Of a DNA stretch of 64,000 nt, positions 11,379 through 18,908 are shown piece after piece. A program made the translations under genes and the position numbers. Source of the stretch: Belnapia sp. F-4-1 (GTDB lineage Bacteria; Pseudomonadota; Alphaproteobacteria; Acetobacterales; Acetobacteraceae); assembly GCF_000802185.1 (NCBI RefSeq), contig NZ_KN676113.1:62001-126000 (forward strand), read 5' to 3'. Every line of letters begins with the position of its first letter. Positions within the stretch are counted from its first letter, which is position 1. The notes below the pieces were generated by a model, which had not been told where the DNA came from, made no database searches, and worked only from the letters and a program-made list of their open reading frames with translations.

Positions 11379-13604
11379 CTACCCCAGCAGTCGCTCCGGC
11401 GTGATCGGCAACTCGCGGATGCGCCGTCCCGTCGCATGCCAGACGGCATTGGCGATCGCCGGCGCGACGCCGCAGATCGCCACCTCCGCCAGCCCCTTCA
11501 CCCCGAGCGGGTTGAAGTCGCGGTCGTCATTGGGGACGAAGATGGCCTCCAGCGACGGCACGTCGGCATTCACCGGCACCAGGTACTCGGCGAGGTTGGC
11601 ATTCATCACCTTGCCGAAGCGAGCATCCCATTCCGCCCGCTCCTCCAGCGCCATGCCGAGCCCGCCGACCATGCCACCGATGCACTGGCTGCGCGCCGTC
11701 TTCGGGTTGATGACACGCCCCACGTCATAGGCGCCGACCATGCGCGGCACCCGCACCGTGCCCAGCAGCTCGTCCACCCGCACCTCGACAAAGATCGCGC
11801 CGAAGGCGGCGGAGGAGTACTTCTTCGTCTCCTCCCCTGGCTGCGCGCTGCCCTCGGCCTCGACCCACCCGAGATTGTGCTGCCGCAGCAGCTCGGCATA
11901 GGGTACCGCCGGGCCGGTGCCATCGGCCCGGCCGAGCCCGCCCTCGCGCGCCACCACCGCATCCTCCGCCAGCCCGGCGAAGGGCCCCTGTTGAGCCGCC
12001 CGCACCAGCGAAGCCAGCTTCCCCTGCACCGCCTGGCAGGCCGCGACGACCGCATTGCCGAGGCTCGCCATGGTGATGGAGCCGCCATGCACCGGCGCAT
12101 AGGGCAGGTTGGTGTCGCCCAGCTCGAAGCGCACATGATCGACCGGCAGGCCCAGCGTCTCCGCCGCCACCTGCGTCATCGAGGTATAGGTCCCCGGCCC
12201 CATGTCGGAGGCGGCGCTGCGCACCACCGCCATCCCGTTCCCCGTCAACGCAACGGAGGCCGAGCCGCCGCTGCGGTCGGAATGATAGATCGCCGTCGCC
12301 ATGCCATAGCCGGTGAGCGTGCCGCCCTCGCGCATCGAGCGCGGCTCGGGCTTGCGCCGCGCCCAGCCGAAGCGCTCCGCCGCCGTCTCGTAGCAGGCCC
12401 GCAGTTCCTTGCTCGACCAGGGCAGCCCCTTCTGCTGGTCCTGCTCCGCATAGTTGCGCAGCCGCAGCTCCAGCGGGTCCATCCCCAACTCGACCGCCAG
12501 CTCGTCCATTGCCATCTCGAGACCGAGCACACCCGTCACCACGCCCGGCGCCCGCATCGGGCAGGGCGAGTTGGTGTCCATCTCCACCAGCCGGTAGCGC
12601 GCGTGCAGGTTGTCGCACTGGTACAGGTGGCTGGTCGGCGAGAGCGCCGTCTCGGCATACTCCTCGTAGCGCCCGACCTGCTGGACGACGTCATGCTGCA
12701 GCGCAACGAGCCTGCCATCCTTGTCCGCGCCGAGCCGCAGATGCTGCTCCGAATGCGGCCGGAAGCCGACCGCCATGTAGAGCTGCCGCCGCGTCAGCTC
12801 CAGCCGCACCGGCCGCCCGACGCGCTTCGCCGCCATCACCGCCAGCGTCACATGCGGCCAGGTCCGGAGCGCCGAGCCGAAGGCGCCGCCGACGAAGGGA
12901 GAGACCACACGGATGTTCCCCTCCTCCAGACCGAAGACATGCGCGATCTCCTTGCGGTCATTGTCCACCCATTGCGTCTTGTCGTAGAGGGTGAGGTTCT
13001 CCCCCTCCCAATGCGCGATGGTTACATGCGGCTCGATCGCATTGTGATGCTCCCGCGGATGCACGTAGCGAGCCTCGACACGCACCGGCGCCCCCGCCAT
13101 CGCGCCCTCGGCATCGCCGCGCCCAAGCTCCGGCACCCGCCCGGCCTTGGCATTGCTCTCGCTCGGCGGCCGCCCCTGCTTGGCGTCGAAGATCGTCACT
13201 GCCGGGCTGCGCGCATACTCCACTCGCACCAACTCCGCCGCATGCACCGCCTGCTCCAGCGTCTCGGCGACGACCACCGCTACCGGCTCGCCGTTGAACC
13301 GCACCTGGTCATCCTGCAGCACATGCAGCTGCTCGCCGGACTGCGCATCCACCTGCGGCCGCTGGGCGATCTGCTTGTAGGGCAGCCGCGGCGCGTCCTC
13401 ATGCGTCATGACAGCGAGCACCCCGGGCGCCGCCTCCGCCGCCCTGCGGTCGATGCTGCGCACATGGCCACGCGGGATGGTCGCCAGCACCATCGCCGCA
13501 TAGGCGAGGCCGGGCAGGCTGAATTCCGCCGCATAGGTCGCATGGCCGGTGACCTTGGCCGGGCCGTCTACCCGGCTGACCGGCTGGCCGATGATCGCGT
13601 TCAT
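11379..13604 (-). CDS. Molybdenum hydroxylase large subunit (PaoC/YagR type)
   Basis: Molybdenum-cofactor-binding subunit of 741 residues in the xanthine dehydrogenase/aldehyde oxidase family. The N-terminal segment GQPVSRVDGPAKVTGHATY is typical, and the C-terminal GVKGLAE motif carries the likely catalytic glutamate. It forms a three-subunit enzyme with the FAD and 2Fe-2S subunits encoded upstream, each with separate polypeptides as in E. coli PaoABC. Length is close to PaoC. The substrate is probably an aldehyde or N-heterocycle, but sequence alone does not decide. The start overlaps the FAD subunit stop by ATGA. Confidence 0.9.
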   Translation of the reverse strand: MNAIIGQPVSRVDGPAKVTGHATYAAEFSLPGLAYAAMVLATIPRGHVRSIDRRAAEAAPGVLAVMTHEDAPRLPYKQIAQRPQVDAQSGEQLHVLQDDQVRFNGEPVAVVVAETLEQAVHAAELVRVEYARSPAVTIFDAKQGRPPSESNAKAGRVPELGRGDAEGAMAGAPVRVEARYVHPREHHNAIEPHVTIAHWEGENLTLYDKTQWVDNDRKEIAHVFGLEEGNIRVVSPFVGGAFGSALRTWPHVTLAVMAAKRVGRPVRLELTRRQLYMAVGFRPHSEQHLRLGADKDGRLVALQHDVVQQVGRYEEYAETALSPTSHLYQCDNLHARYRLVEMDTNSPCPMRAPGVVTGVLGLEMAMDELAVELGMDPLELRLRNYAEQDQQKGLPWSSKELRACYETAAERFGWARRKPEPRSMREGGTLTGYGMATAIYHSDRSGGSASVALTGNGMAVVRSAASDMGPGTYTSMTQVAAETLGLPVDHVRFELGDTNLPYAPVHGGSITMASLGNAVVAACQAVQGKLASLVRAAQQGPFAGLAEDAVVAREGGLGRADGTGPAVPYAELLRQHNLGWVEAEGSAQPGEETKKYSSAAFGAIFVEVRVDELLGTVRVPRMVGAYDVGRVINPKTARSQCIGGMVGGLGMALEERAEWDARFGKVMNANLAEYLVPVNADVPSLEAIFVPNDDRDFNPLGVKGLAEVAICGVAPAIANAVWHATGRRIRELPITPERLLG

Positions 13605-14587
13605 GCCAAGCCTCCCAGCTCGAGGATCGCGCGTTCGACGGTGTGCTGCAGCAACGGTGCCTTGTAGGCATTGCCCGACCGCGTCACGGCTCCTTCCGAG
13701 GCCCAGACCGCCGCCAGCCGCACCCGGTCCCGGTCGAGCCGGTGACCGAGCAACTCCTGTTCCACCCGGATCAGCCGCCAGGGCTTGGTGGCGACGCCGC
13801 CCGCCGCGACGCGCAACTCGGCGACGCGCCCTTCCCCGTCCAGCCGCAGCGCCACGGCGGCCGAGCAGAGCGCCCAGGCGAAGCTCGCCCGGTCCCGCAC
13901 CTTCACGTAATGCGAGCGGCAGCGCGTCGCATGCGCCGGGATGCGGATGGCGAGGATGATGTCGCCGTCCTGCATCACCGTCTCGATCTCCGGTGTATCA
14001 CCTGGCAGTCGATGGAACCCCTCCACGGGCACCCAGCGTTCCGCCCCTCCGGCACCCTGGATCAGCACCTCCGCATCGAGGGCGACAAGCGCCACGGGGA
14101 GATCGGACGGCTGCACCGCGATGCAGTGCTCGCTGCCGCCGAGGATGGCGTTGTGGCGGTTCTCCCCCTCCAACGCCGAGCAGCCGCTGCCGGGCTGACG
14201 CTTGTTGCAGGGCGTCGAGACATCACGGAAGTAGAGGCAGCGCGTCCGCTGCAGCAGGTTGCCGCCGAGGGTCGCCATGTGCCGCACCATGGGCGAGGCC
14301 GAGGCCGCCAGCGCCTCCGCCGCCACCGCGCAGCGCTCGCGCAGCAGCGGATGGTCCGCAGCCTCCTGCAGCCTGGTCAGCGCGCCGAGCCGCAGCGCGC
14401 CGTCCCCCTCCTCGGTGATCCCGGCAAGGCCGAGCCCGTTGAGGTCGGCCAGCTCCTGCGGTTGCACCACATTCTCCTGCAGGAGCTGGAGCATGTCGGT
14501 CCCGCCGGCGATGAACTGCGCCCCGGCGAGCGCCCGGGCGGCAGCGCCGGCGGCATCGGCGACGGGGACATAGGTGAAGGGTTGCAT
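13601..14587 (-). CDS. Molybdenum hydroxylase FAD subunit (PaoB/YagS type)
   Basis: FAD-binding subunit of 328 residues (CO-dehydrogenase medium-chain fold). FAD contacts are visible in AGAQFIAGGTDMLQLL and ATLGGNLLQRTRC. It has an insertion with cysteines at 117, 127, 136 and 155, the region where PaoB and 4-hydroxybenzoyl-CoA reductase carry an extra 4Fe-4S cluster, so this subunit probably holds one too. It relays electrons between the 2Fe-2S subunit and FAD. It is coupled by ATGA overlap to the molybdenum subunit and separated by three bases from the 2Fe-2S gene. Confidence 0.9.
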   Translation of the reverse strand: MQPFTYVPVADAAGAAARALAGAQFIAGGTDMLQLLQENVVQPQELADLNGLGLAGITEEGDGALRLGALTRLQEAADHPLLRERCAVAAEALAASASPMVRHMATLGGNLLQRTRCLYFRDVSTPCNKRQPGSGCSALEGENRHNAILGGSEHCIAVQPSDLPVALVALDAEVLIQGAGGAERWVPVEGFHRLPGDTPEIETVMQDGDIILAIRIPAHATRCRSHYVKVRDRASFAWALCSAAVALRLDGEGRVAELRVAAGGVATKPWRLIRVEQELLGHRLDRDRVRLAAVWASEGAVTRSGNAYKAPLLQHTVERAILELGGLA

Positions 14588-14590
14588 CGC

Positions 14591-15073
14591 TCAGCCCTCC
14601 CGCGCGGCGGCGTCGCGCACGGCGGCGACGATGTTGGTATAGGCGCCGCAGCGGCAGAGATTGCCGCTCATCTGCTCGCGGATCTCGTCGTCGGAGCCGG
14701 TGCGTCCTTCACTGATCGCCCCAACGGCCGACATGATCTGGCCCGGCGTGCAGTAGCCGCACTGGAAGGCATCATGCTCGACGAAGGCCGCTTGCACCGG
14801 GTGCAGGTCATCGCCTCGCGCCAGCCCCTCGATCGTCGTCACCTGCCGGCCTTCCGCCATCACCGCCAGCATAAGGCAGGAGACGACGCGCCGGCCGTCG
14901 AGCAGCACGGTGCAGGCGCCGCACTGGCCCAGCGCACAGCCCTTTTTCGTGCCGGTGAGGTGCAGCCGGTCGCGCAATGCATCGAGCAGCGTGGTGCGCG
15001 CATCCACCGCGACGCGGTGCTCGGCGCCATTCACGCGAAGGGTCAGGCTGAAATTCTGCGACGGTTCCGGCAT
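14591..15073 (-). CDS. Molybdenum hydroxylase 2Fe-2S subunit (PaoA/YagT type)
   Basis: Iron-sulfur subunit of 160 residues with both expected clusters: the plant-ferredoxin-type CALGQCGACTVLLDG motif and the C-terminal CGYCTPGQ...NLCRCGAY motif. Unlike E. coli PaoA, no twin-arginine leader is visible, so the complex is probably cytoplasmic. An AAGGAG ribosome-binding site lies six bases upstream of the ATG. It is the first gene of the three-gene operon. A perfect 14-bp palindrome sits at 15092-15105, just upstream. Confidence 0.93.
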   Translation of the reverse strand: MPEPSQNFSLTLRVNGAEHRVAVDARTTLLDALRDRLHLTGTKKGCALGQCGACTVLLDGRRVVSCLMLAVMAEGRQVTTIEGLARGDDLHPVQAAFVEHDAFQCGYCTPGQIMSAVGAISEGRTGSDDEIREQMSGNLCRCGAYTNIVAAVRDAAAREG

Positions 15074-15674
15074 GGGGGGCTCCTTGGCGAACCCTGTCGA
15101 CAGGGCCTGTTGGACGCTCCGACAACGCCAAAAAGCGCGACCCCGTTCGTTTCTTTAGGCATTGAGCCGCCAAAGGATCACGCCATGTTACGCGGCGTGA
15201 CGTTGCATATCAGCACCAAAAATGAAAAACAACACTTGAACGTATACAATTACTTGCGTACCCAGGCCGCGCTCACGGGGTACTGACAAGCGTGAGCACC
15301 TTTGGCTTCAACCACAGGGGAACAGTTTCTTGGTTGACTGCGCGTCTCACGCCAGCGGGGCAGAGGTTCGGAAGCATCGCCTTGAGCGACGCTCCGGCAT
15401 CCACTTCCCGCACCACGGCAATATTGGCCGTCGGGGCATGAGCGCGGCCTGATGTTGAATCGTATCTTAATCGACCACATTCGTTCGGAATTCGGCCCTT
15501 TTGCGTGCCGGGTTTCGGGTGAAGGCCGGGGCAACAAGCCTGGCCGTTGACACGGGTGCCGCAAGGCACCCGGGGGCTGCTGCAGCCCAGACGCCGTCCC
15601 GACCCTGTGCCGCGCATCCTGCGCTGCAAGGTGCGTCGTGCGGCATCGGCAATGGATATTGGGGACCACTCTCA
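15074..15674. other. 601-base gene-free stretch, partly AT-rich
   Basis: This gap separates the leftward molybdenum hydroxylase operon from the rightward GH16 gene. It is visibly less GC-rich than the flanks, with the richest A/T patch at about 15205-15258. It contains a 14-bp palindrome (15092-15105). Open frames of 100-140 codons on the minus strand within it have no recognisable domain. It must contain both divergent promoters, but I cannot place them with confidence. Confidence 0.6.
15092..15105. promoter_or_regulatory. 14-bp perfect palindrome, possible operator
   Basis: CCCTGTCGACAGGG lies 19-32 bases upstream of the 2Fe-2S subunit start codon. It is self-complementary across its full length and could be a dimeric regulator site or a short leader hairpin. 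No regulator gene is adjacent. Confidence 0.3.
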
Positions 15675-16550
15675 ATGGCTAACAACGCGCTCAGCGTGAG
15701 CTTCGACAAGGGCTTCGGCTCACTCGGCAACGCCTGGAACGTGCCGGCCCCGCGCAACGGAGAGGTGACGCTTTCCGGTCACTCGGGCCTGATGCAATGG
15801 GCAAGCGGCAAGGCCGCCGGCCACGGTTACGGGACCTACACGGTCACCGCCAAGATCGAAGGGCACGAGCCCGGTCCGGCCATCCTGCTGTGGCCCGGCA
15901 ACGACCAGTGGCCCGGCCAGGAAATCGACCTCGTCGAGAATGCGCACGACCACTCCGGCCGCCAGTACGGCACCGTCCACTGGAACGACAACGGCAAGGA
16001 CGCCTTCAAGACCGAGATGTTCGAGGGCGTGAAGGGCGGCGTGTTCCATGACTACCAGCTGGTCTGGGAGCCGGGGAAGATGACCTTCAAGGTCGACGGC
16101 AGGGATATGGGGAGCATCACCTCCCACATTCCGAAGGACTTCGACCATGGCGGGATGAACAACACGATCGGCATCCTGAACAACAACCCGGATACCTCGA
16201 TCACCGTCTCGCACATCGACTTCAAGCCGCTTGGCGGCGGCGCCCCGGCCCCCGCGCCTGCCCCGACGCCGGAGGCCGCCCCTGCGCCGGCCCCGAGCAC
16301 GGGCAGCGGCGGCGGCAGCAACGGCGGCGGCAGCTCCTCCGGCGGCGCCGTGGACTGGAACGCCATCGCGGCGCAGGTGCTGGCGAATTTCAACGCCACC
16401 GGCAGGTGGGAGATGCCTTCCGGCGATACCTCGCACAGCCCGGCCCCGGCCCCGGCACCGGCCCCGTCGCATGACCAGCCGGTCGACTGGCACGCGCTGG
16501 CCGCCCAGGCGACCGCGAACTTCGAAGCCACGGGCCACTGGTTCATTTAA
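15675..16550 (+). CDS. Family 16 glycoside hydrolase with two C-terminal repeats
   Basis: A 291-residue protein. Residues 1-190 form a GH16 (beta-glucanase/lichenase-like) domain with the catalytic signature EIDLVE (E83 nucleophile, D85, E88 acid/base). It probably cleaves a beta-glucan or related polysaccharide. A Pro/Ala/Gly/Ser linker follows, then two copies of a motif VDWxAxAAQxxANFxATGxW at 16350-16409 and 16482-16541, separated by a second Pro/Ala linker; the second copy ends the protein. No signal peptide is visible from this ATG, so export, if any, must be non-Sec. The in-frame extension to 15501 looks non-coding. Confidence 0.85.
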   Translation: MANNALSVSFDKGFGSLGNAWNVPAPRNGEVTLSGHSGLMQWASGKAAGHGYGTYTVTAKIEGHEPGPAILLWPGNDQWPGQEIDLVENAHDHSGRQYGTVHWNDNGKDAFKTEMFEGVKGGVFHDYQLVWEPGKMTFKVDGRDMGSITSHIPKDFDHGGMNNTIGILNNNPDTSITVSHIDFKPLGGGAPAPAPAPTPEAAPAPAPSTGSGGGSNGGGSSSGGAVDWNAIAAQVLANFNATGRWEMPSGDTSHSPAPAPAPAPSHDQPVDWHALAAQATANFEATGHWFI

Positions 16551-16560
16551 AGGACCCGAT

Positions 16561-16618
16561 CGGGGCAGCGCCACGCGGCACTGCCCCGATGCCGGCACCC
16601 CTGGGTGCCTGGCTTTTT
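16561..16618 (+). terminator. Double-hairpin terminator after GH16 gene
   Basis: Two consecutive hairpins follow the stop codon. The first pairs 16561-16568 with 16581-16588. The second, 16591-16613, has a perfect GGCACC/GGTGCC stem with flanking GCC/GGC pairs and is followed directly by TTTTT at 16614-16618, a classical intrinsic terminator. Confidence 0.85.
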
Positions 16619-16643
16619 CAGGGCAGCCTTTGAGACCAGGTAA

Positions 16644-16671
16644 CGGGCGGAAGCGGCATCGCTTCCGCCCG
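16644..16671 (-). terminator. Terminator hairpin of the symporter gene
   Basis: A perfect 11-bp stem (16644-16654 with 16661-16671) and six-base loop lies just past the stop of the symporter gene, facing the GH16 terminator. The following minus-strand T-tract is weak. Confidence 0.6.
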
Positions 16672-16679
16672 ATTTGCGT

Positions 16680-17954
16680 TCAGGCCCGCTGCGGCTCCGG
16701 GACGAAGTCGCCCTCCGTCTCCGGCACCGCCGGCTCCTCGCCCTCCCACTTGCCGACCACGGCGGTCGCCAGCGAGTTGCCGATGACGTTGGTTGCCGAG
16801 CGGCCCATGTCGAGGAACTGGTCGATGCCGATGATCAGCAGCAGCCCCGCCTCGGGGATGTTGAAGGTGGCGAGGGTCGCCGCAATGACGACGAGCGAGG
16901 CGCGCGGCACCCCGGCCATGCCCTTGCTGGTCAGCATCAGCAGCAGCAGCATCGTCGCCTGCTGCCCGGCGGAGAGGTCGATGTTGTAGGCCTGCGCGAT
17001 GAAGATGGTCGCGAAGGTGCAGTACATCATCGAGCCGTCGAGGTTGAAGGAATAGCCCATCGGCAGCACGAAGCTGACGATCCGCCGGCTCACCGGGAAG
17101 CGGACGAGCTGTTCCATCATCTTCGGATAGGCCGCCTCGCTGCTCGCCGTGCTGAAGGCGAGCAGGAAGGGCTCCCGCACCAGGCTGATCAGTTCGAACA
17201 CGCGCCGGCCGAAGAAGACGAAGCCGACGGCGGCCAGCAAGCACCAGAGGATGCCAAGCCCGAGATAAAACTCGGCGACGAACTTCCCGTAGGTGACGAG
17301 GATGCCAAGGCCCTGCGTCGTGATGATCGCCGCCATCGAGGCGAAGACGGCGAGCGGCGCGAGACCCATGATGTAGCCGGTGATCTTCAGGATCACATGC
17401 GACAGCTCCTCGGTCCAGGCGACTACCGTCTTCGCCCGCTCGCCGAGCGCTGCGCAGGCCACGCCGAAGAAAAGCGAGAAGACGACGATCTGCAGGATCT
17501 CGTTCTGCGCCATCGCCTCGAAGACCGAGCGCGGCACGAGATGCGCGACGAAATCCTTGAGCGAGAGCGAGGAGGTGGCGACACCCGAGGAAGCCCCTGC
17601 ATCCGGCAAGGGCAGGTTGAGGTCCGCCCCCGGTTGCAGCAGGTTCACCAGCACCAGCCCGAGCAGCAGCGAAACCACCGAGGCGCCGATGAACCAGGTC
17701 ATCGCCTTGGCCCCGATCCGGCCAACCGCCTTGGTGTCGCCCATATGCGCGACGCCGACGACGAGCGTCGAGAAGACCAGCGGCGCGATGATCATCTTGA
17801 TCAGCCGCAGGAAGATATCCGTGACGAGGGAAATGTAGCCCGAGATCGACCTGGCCGTCGTTGGATCCGGCCAAGTCTCGTGGCAAATATGCCCGACGGC
17901 GATGCCGAGCACAATGGCGATGAGGATGTAGATCGTCAGCCGGTTGGCGCGCAT
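16680..17954 (-). CDS. Dicarboxylate/amino acid:cation symporter (DAACS)
   Basis: Inner-membrane secondary transporter of 424 residues in the DctA/GltP family. Recognisable family motifs are the serine-rich AFSTASSEAAYP, GYSFNLDGSMMY, and the ion/substrate-site stretch GIDQFLDMGRSATNVIGN. It imports C4-dicarboxylates or acidic amino acids with Na+ or H+; DctA and GltP cannot be told apart here. No DctB/DctD regulators are adjacent. The gene is followed by its own terminator and separated from the SDR gene by 99 bases. Confidence 0.9.
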   Translation of the reverse strand: MRANRLTIYILIAIVLGIAVGHICHETWPDPTTARSISGYISLVTDIFLRLIKMIIAPLVFSTLVVGVAHMGDTKAVGRIGAKAMTWFIGASVVSLLLGLVLVNLLQPGADLNLPLPDAGASSGVATSSLSLKDFVAHLVPRSVFEAMAQNEILQIVVFSLFFGVACAALGERAKTVVAWTEELSHVILKITGYIMGLAPLAVFASMAAIITTQGLGILVTYGKFVAEFYLGLGILWCLLAAVGFVFFGRRVFELISLVREPFLLAFSTASSEAAYPKMMEQLVRFPVSRRIVSFVLPMGYSFNLDGSMMYCTFATIFIAQAYNIDLSAGQQATMLLLLMLTSKGMAGVPRASLVVIAATLATFNIPEAGLLLIIGIDQFLDMGRSATNVIGNSLATAVVGKWEGEEPAVPETEGDFVPEPQRA

Positions 17955-18053
17955 ACGCTGCGGCTCCTGCCTGGGGTTGGGCCTCCTGCCGCAATGCTCC
18001 AGGCTGCGTGGGGTTGCAGCCGCCGCCCGGCCGCAACCCCGGCGCGCGCTCCG

Positions 18054-18881
18054 TTACGGACGCCCGCCCGTCACCTCGAGGATCTGCCCGCTGATGTAGT
18101 TCGATTCGGGGATGCACAGCAGGTAGACCGAGCCCGCCGCCTCCTCCGGCCGGCCGCCGCGGCCGAGCGGGATCATCGTCTCGGCATTCTTCAGCACCTC
18201 CGGCCGCACGCCGACCGCGATCTCCCGCCCGGCGATATCGATCGTTGCGCCACCATGCGCCGGCGCCTCGGTCAGCCGCGTCATGATGAGGCCGAAGGCG
18301 ACGGCGTTCACGTTCACCTTGTACCGCCCCCACTCCTTCGCCATCGCCTTGGTCAGCCCCATGATGCCGGCCTTGGCGGTGGAATAGTTCGCCTGCCCCG
18401 CATTGCCGTAGACGCCGGAGGTGGAGCTGACATTCACCACCTTGCGGAACACCTCCCGCCCCTCGGAAGCCTCCTGCCGCGCCGCCTCGCGGATGAAGCG
18501 GGAGGCGGCGCGCATGATGCGGAAGGGCGCCGTCAGGTGGACGTTGAGGATCGCCATCCACTGCTCGTCCGACATCTTCTGGATGACGTTGTCCCAGGTG
18601 TAGCCGGCATTGTTGACGATGATGTCGAGCCCGCCGAAGCTGTCGATGCCCGCCTGCACGAAGCGCTCGGCGAAGCCGTCCTTCGTCACATCGCCATTGC
18701 AGGCGATGGCGGTCCCGCCTGCCGCCTCGATCTCGGCGACAGTCTCGCCGCCCGGCCCGTCGTCCAGGTCGTTGACGACGACGCGGGCGCCCTCACCGGC
18801 GAGCTTCAGCGCGATCTGCCGGCCGATGCCACGGCCGGAGCCGGTGACCAGCGCGACCTTCCCCTCAAGCTTCCTCGACAT
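18054..18881 (-). CDS. SDR-family oxidoreductase (FabG/HSD-like)
   Basis: NAD(P)-dependent short-chain dehydrogenase of 275 residues. The cofactor motif TGSGRGIGRQIA is at the N-terminus, NNAG follows, and the catalytic YSTAK pair is preceded by the serine of NVSST. The length and the two following genes (thiolase-like protein and acyl-CoA synthetase) suggest a 3-hydroxyacyl-CoA or related dehydrogenase. It is 27 bases downstream of the thiolase-like gene and probably in the same operon. The exact substrate is unknown. Confidence 0.88.
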   Translation of the reverse strand: MSRKLEGKVALVTGSGRGIGRQIALKLAGEGARVVVNDLDDGPGGETVAEIEAAGGTAIACNGDVTKDGFAERFVQAGIDSFGGLDIIVNNAGYTWDNVIQKMSDEQWMAILNVHLTAPFRIMRAASRFIREAARQEASEGREVFRKVVNVSSTSGVYGNAGQANYSTAKAGIMGLTKAMAKEWGRYKVNVNAVAFGLIMTRLTEAPAHGGATIDIAGREIAVGVRPEVLKNAETMIPLGRGGRPEEAAGSVYLLCIPESNYISGQILEVTGGRP

Positions 18882-18908
18882 GCTGTCCCCTCCTGTCTGG
18901 GTTCGAAC

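Noticed and set aside
11187-13667. 826-codon plus-strand frame opposite the molybdenum hydroxylase
   Set aside because: Arg/His/Leu-rich shadow of a gene with strong family motifs.
15236-15250. TTGAAC and TATACAAT as a promoter pair in the 15-kb gap
   Set aside because: The two elements are only a few bases apart, so they cannot act together as -35 and -10; no properly spaced partner was found.
15250-15757. Minus-strand frames of 96-141 codons in the gap before the GH16 gene
   Set aside because: No ribosome-binding site or recognisable domain; one has a faintly natural-looking C-terminus but not enough to call a gene.
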